A stretch of DNA of 64,000 nucleotides from Mimachlamys varia (Eukaryota > Mollusca > Bivalvia > Pectinida > Pectinidae). Shown here in pieces: positions 1-11,120 of the stretch. Under the pieces are notes generated by a model. It made no database searches. It saw nothing but the letters and a program-made list of their open reading frames with translations, and was not told where the DNA came from. The translations under genes and the position numbers were made by a program. Numbering within the stretch: the stretch's first letter is position 1; every line of letters begins with the position of its first letter. The DNA is taken from positions 14,342,001 to 14,406,000 of the forward strand of contig OX392527.1 of the NCBI GenBank assembly GCA_947623455.1. Reading direction: 5' to 3'.

Positions 1-334
1 AGATTTTATGACGTCACGCCGTGGTCTAAATGCCTGTCTGGAGACTAGTGTTTAGCGGCGAAGACAGAGAATGTCAACTCTGCTGTATGTCAATAAGTGC
101 TTAACCACCATTAAATATTAGTTTATGTGAAAGATTAACATTTTTTCAGGAAAGCATACATGTCCGAACGCAGAGGAATCGGGGCTATTTTGTTAAAATA
201 TAGAGGATATCTAACAGTGTCTTCAGCAATACCAAATATATATCACGAGTAGGGCTAATATTTCGACTTCTTTTAACGAGTGCGCAGCACGAGTGAAAAA
301 ATTCAAAATATTAGCCACACGAGTGAAATATGTT

Positions 335-565
335 TGGTATTACTAAAGATACTGTAAGATATTCTGTTCATTACATTTTTATAAGAAAATCTACAGTGGC
401 AGCTTCTGATTTTCCCAAACGTCGTTTGTAAGCAGCGTTCTGATTGGTCAAATCAGAAAAAAGTGATATTTTTCGCTAGTAAAAAATATCATATTTCTCA
501 CTAGTGAAAAATATCACTTTTATAGAATGAAAATTTTGTGATATTTCACTGGTAAAAATGTAATA
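335..565 (+). repeat. Inverted-repeat arm, left (MITE-like)
   Basis: This stretch matches the reverse complement of 2585-2800 over about 210 bp with scattered mismatches. Shared landmarks are a GATATTCTGTT block, TGATTGGTCAAATCAGAAAA, and two CACTAGTGAAAAATAT motifs that are themselves partly palindromic. The two arms bracket the minus-strand Penelope-like fragments. They may be two copies of one small non-autonomous element in opposite orientation, or the ends of a larger inverted structure. I see no coding content. Confidence 0.6.
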
Positions 566-844
566 AATTATAATATTTATATCTTTTACTTCTTTAGCTT
601 GGTGAAATCTTACTGCGTGTAAATAGCGTAGACGACTGAATAAAGGTTCGACGGATTATGTCTGTTTCATAATTTGAGCCGTTCACGCTTCTGCGTCATT
701 GACTTTTCCATGTTTTGTTCCTTCAGCATCTCAAAACATGGAACATATGTGGGGTTCAAAATTTCTAATTATTTATGCACGTATCCATAAAACAAATTTA
801 TCCAAACGTCCTATTCCACTGATATATCTAGAGTAATATCATGT

Positions 845-1190
845 ATAATATCGAAGCGTCAACAAAACCAAAATCCGAACTGAAATTGATTTAACTAGGG
901 GCAAAATATGAACAATGGAAATAGCAGGAGAATAAGACCAGATGTTCCGAAAGTGTAAGTATCTCCTGCGTTTCCAACAACACCCGCCATGTACATCTTG
1001 GTCACATCTAGGTAAACGTCACGTCGTCAGAGTGAGTCATCATTTTCAATCACAGAACGTTATCACTCAAATAAGCAGTTTAATTAGCGTCCACTTTCAT
1101 AACATGCAAGGATTCAAAATATTTCTATATTTAATGAGACCAAGATCATAGTCCTTATCAACCTAACATCTCTCGTATCCATGTTTGTTA
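845..1190 (-). mobile_element. Penelope-like element, 3'-end fragment
   Basis: On the minus strand this is the 3' non-coding end of the same retroelement family found at 1255-2448, 3240-3692 and 14008-14310. Shared blocks are GCGTCAACAAAACC, an ACTAGGGGCAAAATA-type block, AATAAGACCAG, and CCGCCATGTA followed by TTGGTCACATC. It holds no reverse transcriptase. It is more diverged than the 3240 copy and looks like a 5'-truncated insertion. Confidence 0.55.
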
Positions 1191-1254
1191 TACACCTAAA
1201 ATATACATGTATTAGATTAGTTTATAAACTCCACATATTATACTAATAAATATA

Positions 1255-2448
1255 CAACTCAGAGAATACCAAATTGTCAACACAACCATAATCCGAACTC
1301 ACAATCGATTACAGATGAGGCAAAATATGAACAAAGGAAATATTTACAAGGAGACTTTCGTAAAAGTACAAGAAAATAAGACCAAGTGTTCCGGAAGAAT
1401 AAGCGCCTTCTGCTTCATCGACGATACTCGCCATGTAAATCTAATATTCACATGTTCACATCAAAGTAAACACCAGTCCTCAAAACGAGGTCTGACTCAT
1501 CATTGTCAATCACAACAAGAAAGCACACAAATAAGCAAACTCAAAAACGTCAATCTTCATATCACACAAAGATACAGAATATTTCTCGATGAGATCAAGG
1601 GGTGACCGTAAAACTAGCCCATAGTAGTATCACCGTGTATATCTCGAATACCTGTGCCGTAATTTTGTTTCGTCAGCACGAATCAATTGCGACATGTAAA
1701 CACCTTAGGATGTTACTTTCAAGAAAGGGAAAGTTCTCGATCGGAAAATCGAAATCGTCACGTTTATCATACAACTTAGTAGTATGCTGTCCGTGGTGGT
1801 CATAGTTAAGGTCGGGATAAGAAGCTGATGTAGGGAATATGTTGTTTCTTTAATCTCATGTTCAATAGGGTACATGTATATACGACCGACTTGGTCAGCA
1901 AATTGCTTGTTGTTTATAGAAAACACATCATCGATGTTTCTCAAAAATGAAGTTTAAAGATTTGGTAAGGTTTTGTTACCCGTCTTGATAAGCCCCTCGA
2001 CAAATTCAGCCTCGTATAAAAAAAAAATGAGGCAAAGTTAGTTCCCATTGTAATGCCAACAGTCTGTTGAAAAATCTTTCCTACGAACTCAACAAAGATA
2101 TTGCCAACCAGAAATTCAATCTTTCGTACTATATCTTCCCCAGTATATTGCATCCTAACTGTTGTTTTGTTTTTTTACAAAGTATACTCCAAGATAGCTC
2201 ACAACCAAGTATTTGTATGGTCGTTCACCTTTCCTGGAAAAGAAAGCTCTCATAATAAGAGGCCAAAGACGCTCGTTCAGTTTGGTATGTGGTATGGTAG
2301 TGTATAGGGTGGAAAAATAAAATGTTTTGATAGACGAACAATTTTTGAGAAGCGGGTGCTCAAGACTGATAAGAAGATATTTTGAGTTTAACACCATAAA
2401 TTTTACTGATACACCTAATACCTTTACATATATATGTACTACTAACAC
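1255..2448 (-). pseudogene. Broken Penelope-like reverse transcriptase
   Basis: Minus-strand translation gives three consecutive pieces of one reverse transcriptase. The first (2155 to about 2350) has FSTLYTTIPHTKL. The second (1941-2153) has IEFLVGNIFVEF and FQQTVGITMGTN. The third (1705-1944) has the catalytic NIDDVFSINN. The pieces lie in different frames, so the gene is disrupted. The usual YIDD active site reads NIDD, and the palm region between MGTN and IDD is badly scrambled. Downstream, 1255-1704 is the 3' non-coding end shared with other copies here. The order TTIPH, IPMGTN, Y-D-D fits Penelope-like reverse transcriptases; no GIY-YIG endonuclease domain is visible. The N-terminal part is missing. 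Confidence 0.65.
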
Positions 2449-2584
2449 AGTGTATTATACTGATTAATTAAACAAAATATATTATTCTGATACAAGTAAC
2501 ACTAAATTGTATCAAACTGATACAACTCATATCATAAATTATAATGATACTTGCACACCTAACACCAATTATTACATTGTACAT

Positions 2585-2800
2585 TTTAACCAGTGAAATA
2601 TCGAATATTATTCATAACATAAAAGTGATATTTTTGACTAATGAGAAATAAAATATTTTTCACTAGTGAAAATTAACTTTTATTTTCTGATTTGACCAAT
2701 CAAAATGCTACTTGCAAACGACAAATGGGGAAATGAAAAGCTGCCAAGGTTTGCTATAAAAATTAAATAAACAGAATATCTAACAGTATCTTAAGTAATA
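2585..2800 (-). repeat. Inverted-repeat arm, right (MITE-like)
   Basis: This is the reverse-complement partner of 335-565, with the same TGATTGGTCAAATCAGAAAA and CACTAGTGAAAAATAT landmarks read on the minus strand. The preceding 2400-2580 is AT-rich and carries a degenerate run of GATACACCTAACACC-like motifs. A similar motif recurs near 3795. Confidence 0.6.
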
Positions 2801-3239
2801 ATACTTACAGTGTAGTGCAATATATATTCGCAAAATTTGCAATGATATTTCATGACTTTATTTTTCACTGGAATTTATTGAAATTTCACATATATGTAGA
2901 TAATTATTTTGCTCATTCCTCTGATAATTATTGTATTTAATTATTCACGCAGCCGATTTCAAGAGTTATTGCATGTATTTCAGCAATAGGACAGTACCAT
3001 ATGAAATAAGAATAGGGAACAAAACGATGCCATGCTTTTGTTACTCTGCATATATTCGTCTATTTAGGGAAAGCTAAGCATTGGAGAAATATTCAAAAAA
3101 TATATCAGGTTAAAGAGCCAACAACAATTCTTTACTAATGTATACAATTTCAAGAAATTCCATTAAAAAACGATGTCATAAAAATTCATTGAAACGTTGC
3201 CAAAATGCATTAAATATACAACAAAAATATTACGGAAAA

Positions 3240-3692
3240 AAAAATTCAGAGAATACCAAAGCGTCAACAAAACCATAATCCGAACTCAAAATCGATTAAA
3301 CTAGGGGCAAAATAGGAACAAAGGAAAGATCTACATGGAGACTCTCGTAAAAACACAAGAGAATAAGACCAGGTGTTTCGGAAGATTAAGCGTCGTCTGC
3401 TTCATCGAAGACTCCCGCCATGTAAATGTTGGTCACATCCAAGTAAGCATCCGTCCTCAAAATGAGAACCGAGTCATCATTGTCATCACAACAAGTAAAC
3501 ACACTAACAAGCAAGCTCAAAAACGTCCATCTTCATATCACACAAAGATACAGAATATTTCTCGATGATATCAAGATGGCGACCATAAAACTTGCCCATA
3601 GTCTTCATCAACCTGCATTTCTCGAATCCCTGTGCCGTAAGTTTGTTCGTCAGCAGTTGACATCTATCACATCTATCAAATATATATTGCAC
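3240..3692 (-). mobile_element. Penelope-like element, truncated C-terminal and 3' end
   Basis: The minus-strand translation of 3504-3660 carries the end of the reverse transcriptase: RDRCQLLTNKL as degenerate residues, then QGFEKCRL and KFYGRH. The same segment is seen intact at 13900-14007. It continues into the shared 3' non-coding end down to 3240. Only about 450 bp remain, so this is a 5'-truncated copy. It lies upstream, on the minus strand, of the larger copy at 1255-2448 in the same orientation, with about 790 bp between them. Confidence 0.65.
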
Positions 3693-3779
3693 TACACTGT
3701 ATATTTGTGAAAAATATCATATATTAACCCCATTGGTGAAATATATCTGGTATTACTGAAGACAATGCTAGATATCTCT

Positions 3780-5300
3780 ATACTATACTTTTACTGCACC
3801 TAACACCATATGTTATAATACAAGTAGGATCTCATGTCATACAAAAAAAAATTAAGAATATTTCCTTATTTGGAGAAATATTAAAAACATATATACACAT
3901 TTTGGTAGTACACGATTTGAAATTATATAGAACTAGTTTGTTTTTACTTCTAAATTCATAAACCTTCTGCGTCTACATTTGTTTAGAAATTTTGGATTTC
4001 CACCTTTTGGCCCCTAGCATCACTGATGAGTCATAGGAGGATGAAATAGCTGTATGATGCAGTTTAATTCATTTTTTCGGCATACTGTATCTATTACTAA
4101 ATTTAGAAGGTGCAACATATGTGTGTGCTACGTCACCTTGGATGTTAAAAACGAAACCTACAAATTACAGTTGTACTTTTAAGCTTGATAACACATCCCA
4201 TACTTAAGATAATATTACAGACACAATCTGATTAAAATCCTACCTTGATCTCCGCGCCGTTCTGTAAACTGCTCTCTGCTTCGTCGGAACGCGGTGATCT
4301 AGATAAGATTTTAATCACAATGACACTGACATCTATCCAATATCATACAGATCAGCCATGTTTCACATTTAAACTTGCACACAGTATATAAAGTATTCCT
4401 TAACGCCAAATAGATCGAACATGAGATATTCTAATAAAAAGTATAAAATCTTACATTGAATTATGCTTTTGATGAAATGTATGATAAATAATTAAGATTA
4501 TAAAAAGAATGTGTTTAATGAATATCGTGTAGTATCAAATACTCCTGGAGTTTGTAGGTGTAACATTGTTCTCGCGCACAGATAAACCAGAGGCAATGGA
4601 AAGCTGTAACTACATTTCATTATATCTTTACAAATTTGGGATGGCTACCAACTCAAATGACGTAATTATCGTAAAGAAAATAGATTCCCAGTTACAAAAT
4701 GTCTCTAAAAATAAGAAATATGTCACTTGACGTTGGTGCATCGTTACGACTGACTTATTGATGTTAAAGAGAATGGGGTTGGAACGACTGAAAGTTTAGC
4801 TGCGTAAACTGTTCATGATTTTGAAAAGCCCTCTCGGGACAAGGTTTTGAAAGCCGTAGTTGAAATTGGCGACAATTATTCCGTCACACAGTCATCAAAT
4901 GGCGTCAAGCCTTCTTCTTGAAGCGCTGGTTCACGTCGTTCAGTAGACGACACATTACGCTATGATATCATCTCTTACCTAGAAATAGATCATCAGACAT
5001 GGAGACGTTACTGTACAGTATAAATACAAGGTCATCTGAATTTCAACTGAGCAAAGATGTACAAAATCCGCTTTTGACGAGCAGAAATTGGTACTATCAA
5101 TACGCATTCACACAAAACCACAATTATTTAAAGGTCGCCTCTCGAACATAAGCATTTATCACCGGAACTCGTCTTAAATTCCTTGTTTCATACATGTATA
5201 AGGTGAAAATTAAGTCGTTCTGGAATTGTTTTCTGACTATGAAATTGTACTAATAAAAATATCATGTAGTTTTACATAATTTGATATTATCTAAGAATTG
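3780..5300. other. AT-rich intergenic DNA with one small hairpin element
   Basis: I see no gene here. The only clear structure is an imperfect inverted repeat at 4229-4317. Its arms begin GATTAAAATC, include the CTTGATCTCCGCG type of sequence, and return as CGCGGTGATCTAGATAAG before GATTTTAATC. The arms are about 33 bp around a loop of about 20 bp, which could be a tiny foldback element or a transcribed hairpin. Confidence 0.5.
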
Positions 5301-5462
5301 TACTTCCTTTTGAATTCATATACGGTAGTATGCCCACACTTTGCATCGGCATATACATAAATATATTCTATGGTGCACATTAGCGCTCCAAAGGGAAAGT
5401 GTTCGTTGCCAACTGCGGGTATACTACCATATATGCAGTAGAAATGAAGTACAATCCCTATA
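5300..5462. repeat. Local inverted repeat at the edge of a dispersed element
   Basis: The left arm, about 5294-5345, contains TACGGTAGTATGCCCACA. The right arm, about 5404-5455, contains TGCGGGTATACTACCATATA and GAAGTACAATCC. They are imperfect reverse complements over about 50 bp. The right arm continues into the dispersed repeat that recurs at 45618. Confidence 0.5.
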
Positions 5463-6850
5463 TATACATCATTATTAATGATAAAATGCTACCATGGCAA
5501 CCAAAATAGCTGTTGTTACATTACTAGATGTAGGCCAATATAGTCCCAGTGAATCTACATCGATACAGTTAACGTTACACGATGTGCGGTGTGCGCACGA
5601 TGGGTGAACGGTGTATGCACGATGTGCGAACGATGCGATCCTGTGAGATTATTTCTAACGCACGTGTGGGCGCACGATAAACTAAGATTGTGCGATGACA
5701 ATCGTGGTTGATGTAAAATGAGAAATGGCTAAATAATATATACCGTTTCGCGCTAGTTGTTTTACGCGTATTTCTATATTTTAACTGAATACATTAGCTA
5801 AAATTTCTCTCTATATATTTCTCAAAATTAGGAATTGTCTTTTTGTAATTTTTAAAAAAAACGAAATAGACACATGTTAACTTTCAACACATATTGACAA
5901 GCTCTCATTCAGGTAAATATTGCCAGTTTTTAACAAGGTATATAGAGATGTACCTGTACATAACCCATATATGTCTCTTGCCCGGGACATTAAACTGTAG
6001 CAACACTCGCTAAGGTGTGAAAACACAGGTACAGTGGCGGGGAGGCGAGGGGTGTTCAAATAACTAATTATACGAGTCCAGTTTGTTTTCATAACGGTCG
6101 CTCGGTAATGGCTGTCGAACATAGCGGATCGCTGGACCCAGGACAGGTAGAATTATGGCACGTTATTTACCTGTTCTGTTACCTTGGAGCTGAACCCGCA
6201 CTTGACTGTCTCCTAGTCACTGTAATACTGTTTAATGTATATTGTGAAATTAACATAATCCCAATAAATATGATGCATTTATATAGTTTTCGACAGGAGG
6301 ATTCCATATTTTTTTCATTCTGTAATATGTATCGACCAATTGAACCAAATCGTGCGTTTGTGCGATGAGAATCGCACACATAAACACACGATCTTAAGAT
6401 CGCCCAGTTGTGCGCACCATTGGCGAACGATGTGTGCACGATGTATACACGATGCACGCACGCATGTTTTGGTGCGTCGGTGTTACCATAACTGTATATC
6501 GGTAAATTTAGAGAATACGCAGCGGACAACAAAAATTTTTGTCTTCTTTTCATTACATGTGAACGATCAATTAAATAATGCTACTAGGATTTTGAGTATA
6601 ATTATTCACTAACAATGGCTGTTATGATGACGCATTGACACACTGAACTGGTAGTGATGCGGTCGAACATCGCAACAGGAAGCCGCCATTGTTGGTTACC
6701 GCTAATGAATTTTGAATGTGCATCAATGGAATAAGAAGTTTACCACCATCCATTTTCTGTATGATTAGACGTAATGGATCCCAAACGCTTTCAACGTTTC
6801 AAGATGTTAAAGAAACTATCTGTCTTCAAACGAAGGAACTACCCAATGGC
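5395..6850 (+). repeat. Dispersed repeat, copy 1 (second copy 45618-46150)
   Basis: Sequence before and after the nested insertion at 5566-6494 aligns in order with 45618-46150. Shared blocks are GTGTTCGTTGCCAACTGCGGG, with AATATAGTCCC and CATCATTATTAAT on the left. On the right they are GACGCATTGACACA, GGTTACCG versus CGTTACCG, TTTTGAATGTGCATCA versus TTTCGAATGCGCATCA, and a GTTTCAAGATGTT-type block. Copy 1 runs straight into the 30-bp minisatellite, whereas copy 2 has about one unit of that sequence. No reading frame is shared between copies, so it appears non-coding. Confidence 0.7.
5566..6494. mobile_element. Non-autonomous DNA transposon, TA-flanked, nested
   Basis: This 929-bp segment is absent from the second copy of the surrounding repeat near 45810, which acts as an empty site. 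It is flanked by TA on both sides (5564-5565 and 6495-6496). Its ends form imperfect terminal inverted repeats: CAGTTAACGTTACAC at the left and the complement of CAGTTATGGTAACAC at the right. Just inside both ends lie GC-rich runs of GTGCGCACGAT-like motifs (about 5580-5700 and 6350-6475). A CAGT start with TA duplication is typical of Tc1/mariner-type elements; that assignment is inferred. No transposase frame is visible, so it would depend on an enzyme made elsewhere. Confidence 0.6.
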
Positions 6851-9320
6851 TGTCATCAAACGAAGGAACTAACCAATGACTGCCATCAAACGAAGGAACC
6901 AACTAATGGCTGTCATCAAACGAAGGAACTAACCAATGGCTGTCATCAAACGAAGGAACTAACCAATGGCTGTCATCAAACGAAGGAACTAACCAATGGC
7001 TGTCATCAAACGAAGGAACTAACCAATGGCTGCCAGCAAATGAAGGAACTAACCAATGGCTGTCATCCAACGAAGGAACTAACCAATGGCTGTCATCAAA
7101 CGAAGGAACTAACCAATGGCTATCATCAAACGAAGGAACTAACCAATGGCTGTCATCAAACGAAGGAACTAACCAATGGTTGTCTTCAAACGAAGGAACT
7201 AACTAATGGCTGCCATCAAACGAACGAACTTATCAATGGCTGTCATCAAACGAAGGAACTAACCAATGACTGTCATCAAACGAAGGAACTAACCAATGAC
7301 TGTCATCAAACGAAGGAACTAACCAATGGCTGTCATCAAACGAAGGAACTAACCAATGGCTGTCATCAAACGAAGGAACTAACCAATGGCTGTCTTCAAA
7401 CGAAGGAACTAACCAATGGCTGTCATCAAACGAAGGAACTAACCAATGGCTGTCATCAAACGGAGGAACTAACCAATGGCTGCCAGCAAACGAAGGGACT
7501 AACCAATGGCTGTCATCAAACGGAGGAACTAACCAATGGCTGTCTTCAAACGAAGGAACTAACCAATGGCTGTCATCAAACGAAGGAACTAACCAATGGC
7601 TGTCATCAAACGAAGGAACTAACCAATGGCTGCCAGCAAATGAAGGAACTAACCAATGGCTGTCATCCAACGAAGGAACTAACCAATGGCTGTCATCAAA
7701 CGAAGGAACTAACCAATGGCTATCATCAAACGAAGGAACTAACCAATGGCTGTCATCAAACGAAGGAACTAACCAATGGTTGTCTTCAAACGAAGGAACT
7801 AACTAATGGCTGCCATCAAACGAACGAACTTATCAATGGCTGTCATCAAACGAAGGAACTAACCAATGACTGTCATCAAACGAAGGAACTAACCAATGAC
7901 TGTCATCAAACGAAGGAACTAACCAATGGCTGTCATCAAACGAAGGAACTAACCAATGGCTGTCATCAAACGAAGGAACTAACCAATGGCTGTCATCAAA
8001 CGAAGGAACTAACCAATGGCTGTCTTCAAACGAAGGAACTAACCAATGGCTGTCATCAAACGAAGGAACTAACCAATGGCTGTCATCCAACGAAGGAACT
8101 AACCAATGGCTGTCATCAAACGAAGGAACTAACCAATGGCTATCATCAAACGAAGGAACTAACCAATGGCTGTCATCAAACGAAGGAACTAACCAATGGT
8201 TGTCTTCAAACGAAGGAACTAACTAATGGCTGCCATCAAACGAACGAACTTATCAATGGCTGTCATCAAACGAAGGAACTAACCAATGACTGTCATCAAA
8301 CGAAGGAACTAACCAATGACTGTCATCAAACGAAGGAACTAACCAATGGCTGTCATCAAACGAAGGAACTAACCAATGGCTGTCATCAAACGAAGGAACT
8401 AACCAATGGCTGTCTTCAAACGAAGGAACTAACCAATGGCTGTCATCAAACGAAGGAACTAACCAATGGCTGTCATCAAACGGAGGAACTAACCAATGGC
8501 TGCCAGCAAACGAAGGGACTAACCAATGGCTGTCATCAAACGGAGGAACTAACCAATGGCTGTCATCAAACGAAGGAACTAACCAATGGTTGTCAGCAAA
8601 CGAAGGAACTAACCAATGGCAGTCAGCAAACGAAGGAACTAACCAATGGCTGTAATCAAACGAAGGAACTAACCAATGGCTGTCATCAAACGAAGGAACT
8701 AACCAATGGCTATCATCAAACGAAGGAACTAACCAATGGCTGTCATCAAACGAAGGAACTAACCAATGGTTGTCTTCAAACGAAGGAACTAACTAATGGC
8801 TGCCATCAAACGAACGAACTTATCAATGGCTGTCATCAAACGAAGGAACTAACCAATGACTGTCATCAAACGAAGGAACTAACCAATGACTGTCATCAAA
8901 CGAAGGAACTAACCAATGGCTGTCATCAAACGAAGGAACTAACCAATGGCTGTCATCAAACGAAGGAACTAACCAATGGCTGTCTTCAAACGAAGGAACT
9001 AACCAATGGCTGTCATCAAACGAAGGAACTAACCAATGGCTGTCATCAAACGGAGGAACTAACCAATGGCTGCCAGCAAACGAAGGGACTAACCAATGGC
9101 TGTCATCAAACGGAGGAACTAACCAATGGCTGTCATCAAACGAAGGAACTAACCAATGGTTGTCAGCAAACGAAGGAACTAACCAATGGCAGTCAGCAAA
9201 CGAAGGAACTAACCAATGGCTGTAATCAAACGAAGGAACTAACCAATGGCTGTCAGCAAACGAAGGAACTAACCAATGGCTGTCATCAAACGAAGGGCTT
9301 ACCAATGGCTGTCATCAAAT
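6826..9320 (+). repeat. 30-bp minisatellite with higher-order structure
   Basis: About 83 tandem units of 30 bp, each containing CGAAGGAACTAACCAATGGC followed by TGTCATCAAA. Because 30 is a multiple of three and no unit holds a stop, 6716-9322 is an open frame of 868 codons starting at ATG 6716. It would encode a Cys-containing decapeptide HQTKELTNGC over and over. The antisense strand is also open over long stretches. A marker unit reading CGAACGAACTTATCAATGGC recurs at 7221, 7821, 8241 and 8811, giving blocks of 20, 14 and 19 units duplicated as wholes. Most variants between units change the amino acid (His to Leu or Gln, Gly to Asp, Cys to Tyr, Lys to Glu), which argues against selection on a protein. 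There is no signal peptide or known domain. Confidence 0.95.
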
Positions 9321-10740
9321 GAAGAGCGGCAGGTTAAAACACTTAAAACCTTGAAACATATTCCGTAAAATAAACGTACACTTTCCATCGACCTCAGAGC
9401 AGTGTTAGTTGTAAACATACACAGTTACGTTACATGAGAAATCCGCTCGGTTAAACTTAAGGCTTCATTTACTCTCAATCCTGTAGTCTCGGGGCCGTAT
9501 TTGCGACCTGGTGTATGTGCTTATGGCTTCTGATTGGTCTCCTCCTGTAGCAAAAGACCTTGTTGATACGGCATGAGTGACATCTTTTTGTCCCCTCGAT
9601 TGCACCTGATGACCACGAAGTGTCAAACGAACACAAGAGAACCGACAGCATGTTACGTAACCTTCCACTAAACTTTCGCCTTGTGAAAATAAGGTATGAC
9701 AGCAGGTTTATTTCCAGATATGCCGATATCAGAGAAGTTGGAGATTAATATTGTAACCATATTGCACATAAAACACACATTACATAATGAAGAAATCTAT
9801 CTGATTTTTACCCAAATGGAGGAAAGTAACTTACTCCACATCTCTTCTCGTCAAGGTTGATAATATCATCATATCTTCCGAAAAATACAACAAAAAATAA
9901 ATCTTGAAGCATTGCCAGGAACGGGAATACCGCTATGACCAGGAACAGGACTAAGAAGTGTGGGACTGTAATTTAATCTGTCCCCGAGACAAACCTGAGA
10001 GCCTGGGGCTAATTCCGTCGGTATTAATGTATAACCTAATACATAGTGGCAATATTGATTGAGCTAGCGTATCTTTCACTCGGAATTAGCTATAACATGT
10101 TTGTGTAAGCACAGGAAAAATGCGAATATTTTGCTTGACCTAACATATATAGTCAAATATCCAATAATGTAATGAGTGTTACGTTTCATTGGACACACGC
10201 TACACAGATAGTCGCTTCCCGAGTAAGGAATGAGAAAATGAAACAAAACAAGAAATTGAAACTGTTCTCTGTTCATTCATACCAATATCTGGCGGAGTGC
10301 TTCTGAAACCCGTAAGTCACCAGGGTATCGTGTATTGCGGACCGTACATTTCCCGCCCTCGCTATATCCCACACACGAGACGGACCTGCCGATGATGTAT
10401 GTGATGTAGATATTTGATAATCATCTTATGCGGATATCATTGTCAATTTACCAAGAGAGTTTCAATGGTGTCACGATCTTCCCGTCTACTTGCCCCTAAT
10501 CTGGTGCCAGTAAGGGTCCATATGGGGTTATATGCACTCCCGATATAAAACAATACACATGAACGTTTGTCGGAAGCACGGAAGGTACTACTTGGCAAGA
10601 CCAGCTCTTGTCGTGACGCACATGATAGTCAGATACACGTGAATGTAATGTGAAACCCAGCTTGTGTTTTACCTCTGTTTCACCAAAGTCCTGCTAAAAA
10701 GTAAAACGTTATGGAAGTTTAGAGACAAACATGGCATTCA
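9321..10740. other. Unannotated intergenic DNA
   Basis: This is unique-looking sequence with no open frame above about 67 codons and no repeat structure that I can recognise. I see nothing to annotate. Confidence 0.5.
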
Positions 10741-10744
10741 TATG

Positions 10745-11120
10745 TACATAACACAATTAAAATGGACTCATCATTGAGCATTGGTACACTACAATGACGT
10801 AGCACCTGGCGTACCCCCTCGATGTAGTGTCGTTTATAATGAACTAATATTAAACTTTCGTTTGATTTCAAAGCTATATTAAATTGGTTAAAATATTTTT
10901 AAAACGGAACTATATTTTGTTTATTTTGTTGTCATGTTCCAGAACATTTTAAACTATATTTTCTTTATTTTGTTGTCATGTTTTAGAACAGTTAAGACTA
11001 TATTTTGTTTATTTTGTTGTCATGTTCTAGAACATTTTAACTATATGTTTTTTATTTTGTTGTCATGTTCTAGAACATTTTACACTATTTGTTGTTTATT
11101 TTGTTGTTCTAGAACATTTT
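10745..11120 (+). repeat. Dispersed repeat carrying a 44-bp tandem array
   Basis: From 10902 to 11120 there are about five units of 44 bp. Each contains ACTATATTTTGTTTATTTTG followed by TTGTCATGTTCTAGAACA; the spacing of the GTTGTCATG motif is 44, 44, 43 bp, and the last unit is degenerate. The sequence just before it (10745-10900), with CTCATCATT, CACTACAATGACGTAG and a CGTACC block, resembles 58340-58570. There the same context carries a single AAACTATATTTTTATTTTC copy. Confidence 0.7.

Noticed and set aside
6716..9322. 868-codon open frame as a protein-coding gene
   Set aside because: It is produced by a stop-free 30-bp repeat. Variation between units is mostly amino-acid replacing, the antisense strand is open too, and the paralogous locus at 45.6-46.15 kb lacks it.
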